From positions 310,001-374,000 of the forward strand of contig DBCO01000027.1 of the NCBI GenBank assembly GCA_002293145.1: a stretch of DNA of 64,000 nt, in the 5' to 3' direction. A model generated the notes under the pieces. The model was not told the origin of the DNA and searched no databases. It was given only the letters and a program-made list of their open reading frames with translations. A program made the translations under genes and the position numbers. This document shows positions 36,365 through 44,864 of this stretch, piece after piece; positions within the stretch are counted from its first letter, which is position 1; each line of letters opens with the position of its first letter. This stretch comes from Akkermansiaceae bacterium UBA956 (GTDB taxonomy: Bacteria; Verrucomicrobiota; Verrucomicrobiia; Verrucomicrobiales; Akkermansiaceae).

Positions 36365-38422
36365 TCACTTCTTCACCTGTTGCATGATTTCTTGCCAACT
36401 TTTTTTCCCAATGTGGGGTAGATACGACGCGCAAAGTTCGTCTTCGCGGGCTGTGCCGAGAGCTTGATAGAGATGATAGATGGGCTTTTTGCCATAATGA
36501 TCTCCCGGTTCGTCGGGAAATTTTCGCAGCCCAATGCGCAAGCCTCCTTCGTGGCGATTGTCGATCCAGTTGTGATACTGCCAGGCTGTGATCGAGGAAA
36601 GCTTGTCAATTTTTTTCCACGCATAGGCCATGCCAGCTGCTTGATCGCGCAACGATGCATCGCTATAATCCGGCGAGTTGAATCCATTTTCTGAGAGATG
36701 AACCTCACGCACATGCTTGCCGAGATAACGCAGCGCAGGTTGCTTCATGTAGGCGTCTAACACTTCGAGATTGCGCGGTGTGATCTTCGGTGTATCGAAG
36801 GTGAAATTCGGCTGATCATCCTCCCATGTGCGCGGACGAGTGAGATCTTGCGGGTAAGGATGATAGGCAAGCGCCCAGGGAAAATCACCTTCGCGCCGTG
36901 TGTAGCCGACGAGCAATTCTAACAATCTGCGCGATGGATACCACTGTGGCCCTGTTTGCGCCCAATGATGTGTCAACGAAATAAATGGTAGGTGATGCGA
37001 ATCATAGGTGCGCGCAATCAAGTGCGAAAGACGCAGACTCCGTTGATAAAGATCGAAATAGTTTTCCACCGGAATCTCTCCTGCATTGGTCCAGACAATG
37101 CCGGCGTCCACCTCGTTGTGCAAAATCGTGTGATGCAAGCGACCATAGCGTCCATCGGTACGCATGTAGCGATCGTAGATGGCATCGAGAATCGCACCGT
37201 AAAAGGCCAAGCCCTCAGCATCGCACACGTTAGGCATAGCAAAGGTCCCATCGGGCGTGCAACCAGGATGCGCCAGCAACTGCGTTTCAGCTCGGAGCGA
37301 TTTGTGTGGATTGGCGATCAACAAAATGGCTGACGTCATGACTTTAGCCTGAGCCGCCTTGATCATGCTACGATCCAGCGATGCCCAATTTTCCTCATTC
37401 ATGTGATAGGTGCGTCCTTGCCAAACGCGCGGAGTTGATCCCGGTGTTGGCTTGAGCGTAAGCAATCCATCCAGCATCACATTGATCGTGACCGAGGAAA
37501 TCCCGAGCTCAGTGAGATCTTCCGAAACGGGCTGTCCCGGCGTCCAGCCACCAAGTCCTTTTTTCGTCGCAGGTTTAGCTGCGGGAAGATCAGGCTGGCG
37601 ACAGACAATCTGATCAGCGTAACGAGGATGCGATAAAGCCTTGGATTTTTCGGCATCGCAAAGTTGCCAGGTCACCAGCAAGCGATCGCGAGTACCAGCT
37701 ACATCGGCCACTTGGCGCGGCAATTCGATCTGAAATTTCCCCGAGGCATCCAATGAGAGCGCGTGAACCTGGCGAAACCGCGCAGGCGAATGAATGGGCA
37801 GATGCATCGGAGCCTCAGCGAGAAGCAGCATCGAACCAACAACGGCGCTGCCACGCACGGTAACACGCTCTGACGAAACTACCACTTCGTCGATGCGTGC
37901 TGGCATTTGCGCTGCGGCCTCTAGCTGCAAAGCCTGCAGCAAGGCGGCGATTTCTTCGGGCGATTGCATCGGGACATGACGAGGCCGCTCAGGAGCAATC
38001 TGCAATTCGCGTAACTGCAACACCGCCTCAGGTTTGAGATAAAAATCAACACGCAACGACTGACCTGCACGCAGCGCTGCAAGATGAACATCCTGCAATC
38101 GAAACGATTGCGGTGACCAAACTTCGGTGTGCGGGATGCTGCCAATCCATTGTGCTTTTTCACTAGAAAAATCAGGCCCACTCAAAATCGCTACTTTCTC
38201 CACTCCACCGAGGCAGAAGCTGGAAAATTGCAATGCGACATCTGCCTCGGGCACTGCCACGGAGGCATTGAGAATCACTGGCATGGGATGACGAATCTCA
38301 TACAATCCCGCTGTCGGGCTTGTGAAGCCAAGTGTCCCCTCCTTTTCCGGGCTCATGAGAAGCGGCGTCAGCGCCGAGCAAAATACCGAAAACAGTAGGA
38401 AAAAGATGGCAAGAAATCGCAT
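36365..38422 (-). CDS. Secreted DUF5722-type protein, probable glycoside-hydrolase-like barrel
   Basis: 685 residues, signal peptide MRFLAIFFLLFSVFCSA. An N-terminal beta-sandwich (about 30-275) precedes a TIM-barrel-like C-terminal domain: GISSVTINVMLDG, LHHTILHNEVDAGIVW, FISLTHHWAQTG, WALAYHPYPQDLTRPRTWEDD, REVHLSENGFNSPDYS, and ITAWQYHNWIDNRHEGGLRIGLR. The HNE and SEN segments carry the likely acid residues of a clan-A retaining hydrolase. No characterised family was identified beyond DUF5722; substrate unknown. The upstream frame to 38524 lacks conservation, so 38422 is used. Confidence 0.75.
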   Translation of the reverse strand: MRFLAIFFLLFSVFCSALTPLLMSPEKEGTLGFTSPTAGLYEIRHPMPVILNASVAVPEADVALQFSSFCLGGVEKVAILSGPDFSSEKAQWIGSIPHTEVWSPQSFRLQDVHLAALRAGQSLRVDFYLKPEAVLQLRELQIAPERPRHVPMQSPEEIAALLQALQLEAAAQMPARIDEVVVSSERVTVRGSAVVGSMLLLAEAPMHLPIHSPARFRQVHALSLDASGKFQIELPRQVADVAGTRDRLLVTWQLCDAEKSKALSHPRYADQIVCRQPDLPAAKPATKKGLGGWTPGQPVSEDLTELGISSVTINVMLDGLLTLKPTPGSTPRVWQGRTYHMNEENWASLDRSMIKAAQAKVMTSAILLIANPHKSLRAETQLLAHPGCTPDGTFAMPNVCDAEGLAFYGAILDAIYDRYMRTDGRYGRLHHTILHNEVDAGIVWTNAGEIPVENYFDLYQRSLRLSHLIARTYDSHHLPFISLTHHWAQTGPQWYPSRRLLELLVGYTRREGDFPWALAYHPYPQDLTRPRTWEDDQPNFTFDTPKITPRNLEVLDAYMKQPALRYLGKHVREVHLSENGFNSPDYSDASLRDQAAGMAYAWKKIDKLSSITAWQYHNWIDNRHEGGLRIGLRKFPDEPGDHYGKKPIYHLYQALGTAREDELCASYLPHIGKKSWQEIMQQVKK

Positions 38423-38901
38423 AAGTAACGTTACATACGTCGAATTTTGACCGATTTTTTCACTCAATGCACAAACAGGAGCATGAATACGAAAGGCGAA
38501 TGGCGCATCAATCATCAATATCATCCACGAATACCAAAGATCATTTCACCCCTTACGGAGCTCGGTCCAAGGCTTGAACTGACCTTTTTGCTTGGCGATG
38601 GCTCTTCTTCGCGAGCACGCCAGGAACGCCCCTAGTCACCTGAAATGATGCAAACCAGAGGCTGAATCTCAGCATTGATGAGAGCGAGTGCAAAATGCTC
38701 AATCTAGTCGCGAATGCGTGCGCCATTTCTTATGTCACGGGCGTTTCGCTTAGGTCATGCATACCAGTGACGGTTTAGCACTATTACATTGCGTTCTGTG
38801 ATGATTGCACTCATCGTTATATACCAAAAAAGTGAATGATAGGAAAAAATCGCGACTTGCATTCATTTGCCGAATTAATATATTTGTTTTAACGCGCGCG
38901 C
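38423..38901 (+). other. Intergenic region with no supported gene
   Basis: About 480 bases between two divergently transcribed genes. Short frames are not protein-like. AT-rich DNA just before 38902 probably holds the xerC promoter. Confidence 0.5.
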
Positions 38902-39819
38902 ATGACTGCATTACCGGATGACCTCCTCGAAGAAGACTTCTTTCGCTACCTCGATACCGAGCGTAGTGCATCGGTCTTGACGCTGCGCAACTATCGCGCT
39001 GCTTTGTTAGGCTTTCGCACATTTCGTGGTCCAGCTTTCAGCAATTGGCGCGACGCCTGCACCGATGATTTCCGTGCATGGCTATTTGCGATGATGAAGG
39101 AAAATTTCTCGCGCGCAACAATCCGTCTACGATTTGCAGCGATTCGCTCCTTTTACAAATACCTTGTGCACCGCCGTGGTCTTGCAAAAAGTCCCGCTGC
39201 CGAGTTGCAACTACCGAAAGCGGAACGCAAACTTCCCGTTGTGCTCAATCTCAAGCAGATGGAAGAACTGCTTGAATTACCCAACAAAAGCGCCGGTGAC
39301 AAGCCACGCATTGCTTGGCTTGCCGCGCGTGATACTGCATTGCTGGAATTGTTTTACTCCTGCGGCTTGCGGATCTCCGAACTGAGACAGCTTGACATCA
39401 AAAATATCGATTTCTTGAGTGAATCGGTGCGCGTAATGGGCAAGGGCTCGAAAGAACGCATCGTGCCGATTGGAGGCCCCGCTCTCGCGGCCTTGCAGCG
39501 CTATCGTCGTGAAGCTGTGATCAGCCAAGGCCCCTTGTTTATCAGCTCACGCAAAACGCGCATCACCCAACAAGCAATTGATTTGCTATTAAAAAAATAC
39601 CTCGCCCAGTCATCGATTCCTTTTGCGATCTCGCCACACAAGTTGCGTCATTCGTTTGCCACTCACATGTTAGATGCCGGCGCCGATCTGCGTAGTGTAC
39701 AATCGCTGTTAGGTCATGCATCGCTTTCCACAACTCAAATCTACACCCACGTTACCCGCGAGCGATTGCGCCAAGCCTATGATGGAGCACATCCCCGCGC
39801 GAAATCCCAAGCAGAATGA
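38902..39819 (+). CDS. xerC: Tyrosine recombinase XerC/XerD
   Basis: Site-specific recombinase that resolves chromosome dimers at dif. 305 residues. N-terminal SAM-like core-binding domain (about 5-95) with TLRNYRAALLGFR. Catalytic residues: Arg157 (CGLRISELR), Lys181 (MGKGSKER), His247-Arg250 (SPHKLRHSFATHML), His272 (LGHASLSTTQIYTH) and Tyr281 nucleophile. Length and motifs fit XerC/D rather than a phage integrase. The last base pairs overlap the next start codon (ATGA). Confidence 0.95.
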   Translation: MTALPDDLLEEDFFRYLDTERSASVLTLRNYRAALLGFRTFRGPAFSNWRDACTDDFRAWLFAMMKENFSRATIRLRFAAIRSFYKYLVHRRGLAKSPAAELQLPKAERKLPVVLNLKQMEELLELPNKSAGDKPRIAWLAARDTALLELFYSCGLRISELRQLDIKNIDFLSESVRVMGKGSKERIVPIGGPALAALQRYRREAVISQGPLFISSRKTRITQQAIDLLLKKYLAQSSIPFAISPHKLRHSFATHMLDAGADLRSVQSLLGHASLSTTQIYTHVTRERLRQAYDGAHPRAKSQAE

Positions 39820-40496
39820 AGCACCTCGTTTTTCTCTTCCAGCTTCTCTTTCTGCTCCATTCTCAGGCCGATGATGCAGCATTAATTAAGCAATTACTCT
39901 CCGAAAATCTCGACAACCGCACCTTCGCTTTTGCCGATGTCGTGCTCGCTTCATCTGGGAAAAAAGTCATTCCACTAGATTGCAAAAACGCTGCCCATCT
40001 GCACATCACGCGGGCGATTCGCATCGCCCTCGATCAAGCCTTGGTCACGCTCTCTCACGAGGATTCGCCCGTGCGCAAGCTGCGTCGCATCAACGAGGCA
40101 TCACGCTACTTCGAGGATGCACTGATGCTTAGTATCAACCAAAACCCCGGCTTGCGTTGTGAAATCCCTCCGACAAAAAAAGGCGATCTCCAGCGCTCGG
40201 GTTATCCCGATCTCAAGATCACCGATCGCAATACAGGCCTCATCGCCTACCTCGATCCGAAACTGGTCGAATCAAAATCACTACATTCCACACTGCGCAC
40301 CTTTTACTACGAGCCCAAGCATGGAACACTCAAGATCAATGACGATGCCATTCATTTGCTTTGTGGCATCGAGCACGATGGCAAAGAGGGCCAGTGGACA
40401 TTCACCCGCTCTCACCTCGTTGATCTCTCAACTTTACGCGTGCGGTTAAAAGCTGAATTTCAGGCTTCCAATGCGGAGCTTTATCCGAAAAAATAA
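39816..40496 (+). CDS. Exported PD-(D/E)XK nuclease-like protein coupled to xerC
   Basis: 226 residues; starts inside the xerC stop (ATGA overlap), implying translational coupling. Signal-like N-terminus MKHLVFLFQLLFLLHSQA. The core has a possible motif-I Glu in ASRYFEDALM (Glu100), then SGYPDLKITDRNTGLIAYLDPKLVESKS, where Pro131-Asp132 and Asp147-Pro-Lys149 form a PD...DxK pattern. The C-terminal part reads TFYYEPKHGTLKINDDAIHLLCGIEHD and LRVRLKAEFQASNAELYPKK. This fits a restriction-endonuclease-like fold, but the signal peptide is unexpected for a DNA enzyme. Function inferred only. Confidence 0.5.
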   Translation: MKHLVFLFQLLFLLHSQADDAALIKQLLSENLDNRTFAFADVVLASSGKKVIPLDCKNAAHLHITRAIRIALDQALVTLSHEDSPVRKLRRINEASRYFEDALMLSINQNPGLRCEIPPTKKGDLQRSGYPDLKITDRNTGLIAYLDPKLVESKSLHSTLRTFYYEPKHGTLKINDDAIHLLCGIEHDGKEGQWTFTRSHLVDLSTLRVRLKAEFQASNAELYPKK

Positions 40497-40506
40497 CTAC
40501 GCCATT

Positions 40507-40758
40507 ATGGAGGACAGACCTACGGAAAACAGACTCATGGAAAATTGCATTACGACTACCGCCACGATCCTCGGACCTTACTCCGATATCTTCGAGGCCT
40601 CGCTGCTGAATGGCAAAAAAACACTGGCACATTTTTCCCGTAGCACCATGCATCTGCGCGAGCAAATCTGCATCGGCATGAAAGTCCGCGTCGAGATGAC
40701 ACCGTTCGATTTCGACGTAGCGCGGATCGTAGCGATTGAACCCGAAATCCGAAGTTGA
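40507..40758 (+). CDS. IF-1-like S1/OB-fold protein, divergent paralogue
   Basis: 83 residues from ATG 40507; later Met possible. TTTATILGPYSDIFEASLLNG, KKTLAHFSRSTMHLREQICIG and MKVRVEMTPFDFDVARIVAIEP align with the IF-1 OB fold but several core residues differ (AHFSRSTM instead of AHISGKMR). The canonical infA is at 13299. It lies 10 bases after the xerC-coupled gene. It could be a regulator or an alternative IF-1. No ribosomal context. Confidence 0.7.
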   Translation: MEDRPTENRLMENCITTTATILGPYSDIFEASLLNGKKTLAHFSRSTMHLREQICIGMKVRVEMTPFDFDVARIVAIEPEIRS

Positions 40759-40970
40759 ACCACAACCAGATACCGCTTTGGGGCGCAGATGGCGGAACTA
40801 GCAAATACTCCCGCAAATTGAGACTGATTGCCACCACTGCGCCCAGAATGATACGTTCATAAACTCAGGTGTGAAAATTTTCCTACCACGAATATTCCTT
40901 CCTATAACACTTAGCCGCCCCACAGCTCTGGGCATGGCGACATAAGCTCAACACCTCCCCACCTTAAAAC

Positions 40971-42083
40971 TCAAAGCTTAAAACTCTCCCTCAAATCCCT
41001 CATACTCCAAAGCTGCCCTCGCGCTGCCTGAGCATTACCTTTCATCACCCGCGCTCCATCCTTTCGTCTCGCGCCAAATCTCTCCTTGGCACTCGCGAAT
41101 GTCTCATTCACAAACAACTTACTACCAATCACCGCTCCGGCGCTGAAATACCGAATCCGGCGCCCTAACATCTCCGCCATTTTCATCTCAGGAAACACCG
41201 TATCATTGTCATTTTGCTTCGCGGCATTCACATCAGGTTTCGCCCGTTTTCTCATCGCAGCAGCGGTCACAGCAGACAACCGCTTCGCCTTCGTCGTCTC
41301 CACCATTTCCTTCGCTCTGCCCGCCTTGCGCTCGATCGCCAAGCCTAACAACTTCCGATACACCCGCGCCACTTCCTTCCACTTCTCCGCTTCAAATCCC
41401 GCGCCATTATGGCTCATACACGCTCGCACCAAGCCTTCGCGCGCCTTTTTCCCATTACCCTTCGCGCCGCCACCGACCGCTTCCCCGTAACTACTCCATC
41501 GATACTCTGCCGGATCTTTCACCATACCAGCACGTACGGGATTCAGGTCAATATACGCCGCCATGATTCTTGCTGCGATGCCACTTTCCACAATCACACT
41601 CTTGAATCGCTCCTCCCACAACGTGCCCGAGCGTTGATGCACCCGATTGAACCAACGCGTCATCCGCTGCATCAACGTGCGCATAAACTCACTCAAACTA
41701 TGCATGCGATACGTATAACGCGCATGTATCGCCGCCGCGACAACATCAAGATTTTTCTTACGCGCATCAATCAATTCCGCCTCGATCACCTCCACCACAG
41801 CCTCGCTGTATAGACCGCGCAACCGCTTGAGAAGCGCCTCATCGGTCAACCCACGCACAGGCATCGGCGGCACTTCAAGAAGCACGTGCACATGATTCGA
41901 CATCACACAATACGCCAACACCCGACACCCCGAAAAATTCTCCATCATTCGCATAATCATACGAAACTGCTCCCGCTCCTCATCTCCTAATACAAAATTC
42001 CGATCCACGACTCTTGAAATACAGTGGTAAATCACCGGTTTTACCCGCGAATCCTTCCATGGAGACAAAAAGCGCTTACTCAT
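40971..42083 (-). CDS. Y1/RAYT-type transposase-like protein
   Basis: 370 residues. HUH single-strand nuclease domain in the N-terminal half: RVKPVIYHCISRVVDRNFVLGD, CVMSNHVHVLLEVPP (His-x-His), and SEFMRTLMQRMTRWFNRVHQRSGTLWEERFKS with the usual RAYT tail. A long extension (about 215-370) contains KMAEMLGRRIRYFSAGAVIGSKLF and RRKDGARVMKGNAQ, seen in larger verrucomicrobial/planctomycetal forms as far as I recall. No inverted terminal repeats or target duplications are evident. A palindrome at 12258-12278 could be a dispersed partner. Confidence 0.85.
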   Translation of the reverse strand: MSKRFLSPWKDSRVKPVIYHCISRVVDRNFVLGDEEREQFRMIMRMMENFSGCRVLAYCVMSNHVHVLLEVPPMPVRGLTDEALLKRLRGLYSEAVVEVIEAELIDARKKNLDVVAAAIHARYTYRMHSLSEFMRTLMQRMTRWFNRVHQRSGTLWEERFKSVIVESGIAARIMAAYIDLNPVRAGMVKDPAEYRWSSYGEAVGGGAKGNGKKAREGLVRACMSHNGAGFEAEKWKEVARVYRKLLGLAIERKAGRAKEMVETTKAKRLSAVTAAAMRKRAKPDVNAAKQNDNDTVFPEMKMAEMLGRRIRYFSAGAVIGSKLFVNETFASAKERFGARRKDGARVMKGNAQAARGQLWSMRDLRESFKL

Positions 42084-42248
42084 AACTCCCCCATTTTACA
42101 CGCCAGAATCCACCTAGCAAGGAGAAACTTAATTATTTCTGCGGGAAATTGTGGAATCTTGTGCGGGAAAACTTGGAAATCATGCGCGGCGAGAAATCTT
42201 GTGCATTTCACACAAGAAACATGCTTACTCCGATGACAAAACGTCCGA

Positions 42249-43511
42249 TCATTTTTTTGTATGATCTGGGAGATCAAGCACCGGTGAAGTCTTTCGCACA
42301 GGGCGCTCGAACGGAGTTCCATACTCGGTGAAGTCGTTGAGAAAGCCGCCTTGGCTCAGGAAAAACTGACCGTTCTCGACACCCATAAAGCGGTCGAGTC
42401 GATCGGCCTTGCCAGTGCCATCGTGGCTGAAAGTCGCAGTCGTCACCTCGATCCATTTTTTGTCACTGGTGAGTATCCACTGATTGCCGAAATGGGCTTT
42501 ACGAAGCAAGTGACCATTGTGCCCGCCGAAGTTTTCACTGAAGCTATACAGCCCGCTGAGATAGCGGCCTTCCTTAGGGGCGCGCCAGCTGGAGATCAAC
42601 ATCCATGCCTTTTTTTCAGGATGAAACCAGTAGCCGCTAAAAATCGTGCGAGTGGCATCCAAGACCGCTGCGGTGACAAAAAACTTCTGCGCTTCACCTG
42701 TTTTCCACAGGTATTTCAAATGACTATGTCCTCCCGTGCCTTCATTGCCGAAGTCACCACTGACGACATTTTCGCCTTTGGCAATAAGCGTCACCCGATC
42801 AGCGGCGCCGACTTTATCACGACTCACCGATTCATTTCCGCTATCCCAGACCGAGAAAATGATGCGGCGCTCAGTCGGGCTATTCACCTGCATGCCGAAG
42901 TAGCCGCGATGCCAACCACAGGCCATGTAATAAGTCGCCACGGGATCTTCTTGCGCGCTTGCCTCGCAATAAAATCCTGCCACCTGTATGTCCTTCGGTT
43001 GCGGATAGCTGAGATGCACCGATGCGGCATTGCGCCGTTCTTTTTGATTCGCCTGAACGCCCGCAGCGGCTGGACCATCGAGCTGGAGCGATACCACATC
43101 ACCCGGATCTGTAGTGACGGGATTTTCTGAATGAAGTTCCAACGCTTGGTAGCCCACTTTGGCAATGCGAAACGCTCCAAAGTCCACCAAAACATTTTTA
43201 TCACCCTTGCCCTCGTAGCTCACCTCGCGCGACGCACCGCCGACGTGCAGGCTGAGTTTCGATTTCATACCAATAGGCAAACGCATCGCCACCACGCAAG
43301 TGACCTCACCCGTCGTCGTGAAACGCGGATACCAGACGATGTGATTTTTCTCATGCTTCCAATCCGTGGCTGGCTGATTTTCGCGAAACTGTGCCGCCTC
43401 GGCATCCGGCAAGGTATAGGCCGAATGTGCGGGCACCACAAAAGGTTCTGCGGATGCAAGTGATGACGCAAACAGCACGGTAATTACGGAAATGATCCAG
43501 GATTTCTGCAT
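42249..43511 (-). CDS. Secreted DUF3472-containing protein
   Basis: 420 residues, signal peptide MQKSWIISVITVLFASSLASA. An N-terminal beta-sandwich (DUF5077-like, about 25-135: FVVPAHSAYTLPDAEAAQF, GEVTCVVAMRLP, GYQALELHSEN) precedes DUF3472 (about 165-360: ASVHLSYPQPKDIQVAGFYCEA, YYMACGWHRGYFGMQVN, RIIFSVWDSGN, GHSHLKYLW, GEAQKFFVTA, SGYWFHPEKKAWMLISSWRAP). Such proteins are widespread in Bacteroidota and Verrucomicrobiota, with predicted carbohydrate association. 41 bases downstream of the TM2 pseudogene; same strand. Confidence 0.85.
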   Translation of the reverse strand: MQKSWIISVITVLFASSLASAEPFVVPAHSAYTLPDAEAAQFRENQPATDWKHEKNHIVWYPRFTTTGEVTCVVAMRLPIGMKSKLSLHVGGASREVSYEGKGDKNVLVDFGAFRIAKVGYQALELHSENPVTTDPGDVVSLQLDGPAAAGVQANQKERRNAASVHLSYPQPKDIQVAGFYCEASAQEDPVATYYMACGWHRGYFGMQVNSPTERRIIFSVWDSGNESVSRDKVGAADRVTLIAKGENVVSGDFGNEGTGGHSHLKYLWKTGEAQKFFVTAAVLDATRTIFSGYWFHPEKKAWMLISSWRAPKEGRYLSGLYSFSENFGGHNGHLLRKAHFGNQWILTSDKKWIEVTTATFSHDGTGKADRLDRFMGVENGQFFLSQGGFLNDFTEYGTPFERPVRKTSPVLDLPDHTKK

Positions 43512-43552
43512 GCAGGGACTTTCGCGATCTGTCCTATTTTGTAAAACAAAAA

Positions 43553-43738
43553 CTAGCCGCGTTCGACAATTTGCTCGTTGAGCGTGAAGAAGTCGTAGAT
43601 CCAACCTATGCCGAATAGGCTACCTGTGAACAACCATGCGAGTCCGCTAATCTATTTGCCGAGGTAAAAACGATGCAAGCCCATGAGTCAGAAAATTCAA
43701 AAGACGCATCCGAGCCAAACTTCGTGTGTATGTTTCAT
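43553..43738 (-). pseudogene. TM2-domain membrane protein, disrupted by three in-frame stops
   Basis: Reading minus from ATG 43738 gives MKHTHEVWLGCVF-stop-IF-stop-LMGLHRFYLGK-stop-ISGLAWLFTG, then SLFGIGWIYDFFTL, NEQIVERG and the normal stop. GLHRFYLGK and LAWLFTGSLFGIGW are the TM2-domain helix and beta-turn motifs. The stops are TGA, TGA and TAG at codons 14, 17 and 29. All lie in one frame with no length change, so it is a decayed gene by point mutation. If TGA were read as Trp, the first stop would match a conserved Trp position. Confidence 0.75.
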
Positions 43739-43858
43739 GTCCCCTGATGATAGCAGGCTTATCGGTCGCTGCGATGGGAAATATGCGGTTTTTTTTGAAT
43801 GACTCACTTTATGAATTGGCTCCTTGCCCTAGGAAGAAAAATCGCTACCTTTTTCAGT

Positions 43859-44857
43859 ATGTCATCGCATTCATGGTCACGACGCGCTTTTCTCGCTAGC
43901 TCAGCGGTATTGTTTTCCAAAGCTGGCGCTGCCGCGGCACCAGAAACACCTACTCCCGCCGCGGCACCGTTTCGCAACCCGAGCATCTATCGCTTCAACA
44001 TCGGTGAAATCGAAGCCTTCTCGATCAGCGATGGTCATTCCCTGATCCGTCCCGCCATGGGTATGATGCATCCGGAAAGTGATCGCCCCGTGATGCAAAA
44101 GCTGATGGAAGACAACTTCGAACGCCTCGATGGCATTCCGCTTTACGTGAACATTTTGGTGCTGCGCAAGGGCAAGGAAGTGGCGATCTTCGATGCCGGA
44201 TTCGGCAAAGGCGGCAACAGCAACTGGGGTTGGTTTTTCGATGCGCTCGATGCCATCAATATCAAACGCGAGGACGTGACAGCGGCGTTTCTCAGTCACG
44301 CACACATCGATCACATCGCGGGCTTTGTGCTCAACGATGCTATTGCTTTCCCGAATGCGGAATTCTATTGCACGCAAGAGGAGCTCGACTTTTGGTTCAC
44401 GAATGAGCCTGATTTTTCTAAATCGAAACGCGACAAAGGTGAACTACCCGGCCTCACCCGCGACAACCGCAAACGCCTCGACATTCTCAAGCCGAATACC
44501 AAGACCCTGAAGCATGGCTCATCCGTCTGGGGTGGAGACATCACTCTTGAACTCGCTCCAGGCCACACCGCTGGGCACGCAATTTTCCGAATTCAATCCA
44601 AAGGCGAGTCTTTGTTGCACATCATGGACCTCGCGCACCATCACTTGTTGATGTTTGAAAACGTCAACTGGACGATCGCCTTCGATCACGACCCCGAACT
44701 CGCCGTCGTCACGCGCAAAAAAGTCTACGCCCAAGCGTTGAGCGAAAAAACTCGCCTCTACGGATTTCATTTACCATGGCCCGCCATCGGTCATCTCGGG
44801 CCGAAATCCGCAGATTCCTACGTTTGGATTCCCGAGCGCTACTCTTGGGGCTCGTGA
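43859..44857 (+). CDS. Tat-exported metallo-beta-lactamase-fold hydrolase
   Basis: 332 residues from ATG 43859, whose N-terminus SWSRRAFLASSAVLFSKAGAAAA is a twin-arginine signal; the ATG at 43799 would bury it. MBL core: AFLSHAHIDHIAGF (HxHxDH), LELAPGHTAGHAIF, and IMDLAHHHLL with later metal ligand His in LYGFHLPWPAIGH. The periplasmic location and AidC/AttM-like layout suggest a lactonase (quorum quenching or sugar lactone); the substrate is inferred. Confidence 0.85.
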   Translation: MSSHSWSRRAFLASSAVLFSKAGAAAAPETPTPAAAPFRNPSIYRFNIGEIEAFSISDGHSLIRPAMGMMHPESDRPVMQKLMEDNFERLDGIPLYVNILVLRKGKEVAIFDAGFGKGGNSNWGWFFDALDAINIKREDVTAAFLSHAHIDHIAGFVLNDAIAFPNAEFYCTQEELDFWFTNEPDFSKSKRDKGELPGLTRDNRKRLDILKPNTKTLKHGSSVWGGDITLELAPGHTAGHAIFRIQSKGESLLHIMDLAHHHLLMFENVNWTIAFDHDPELAVVTRKKVYAQALSEKTRLYGFHLPWPAIGHLGPKSADSYVWIPERYSWGS

Positions 44858-44864
44858 GAAAAAA

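Noticed and set aside
40781..40844. Inverted repeat GGGCGCAG / CTGCGCCC near the RAYT gene
   Set aside because: Only 8 bp with a 48-base loop; no matching copy on the other flank of the transposase, so no evidence of an element end.
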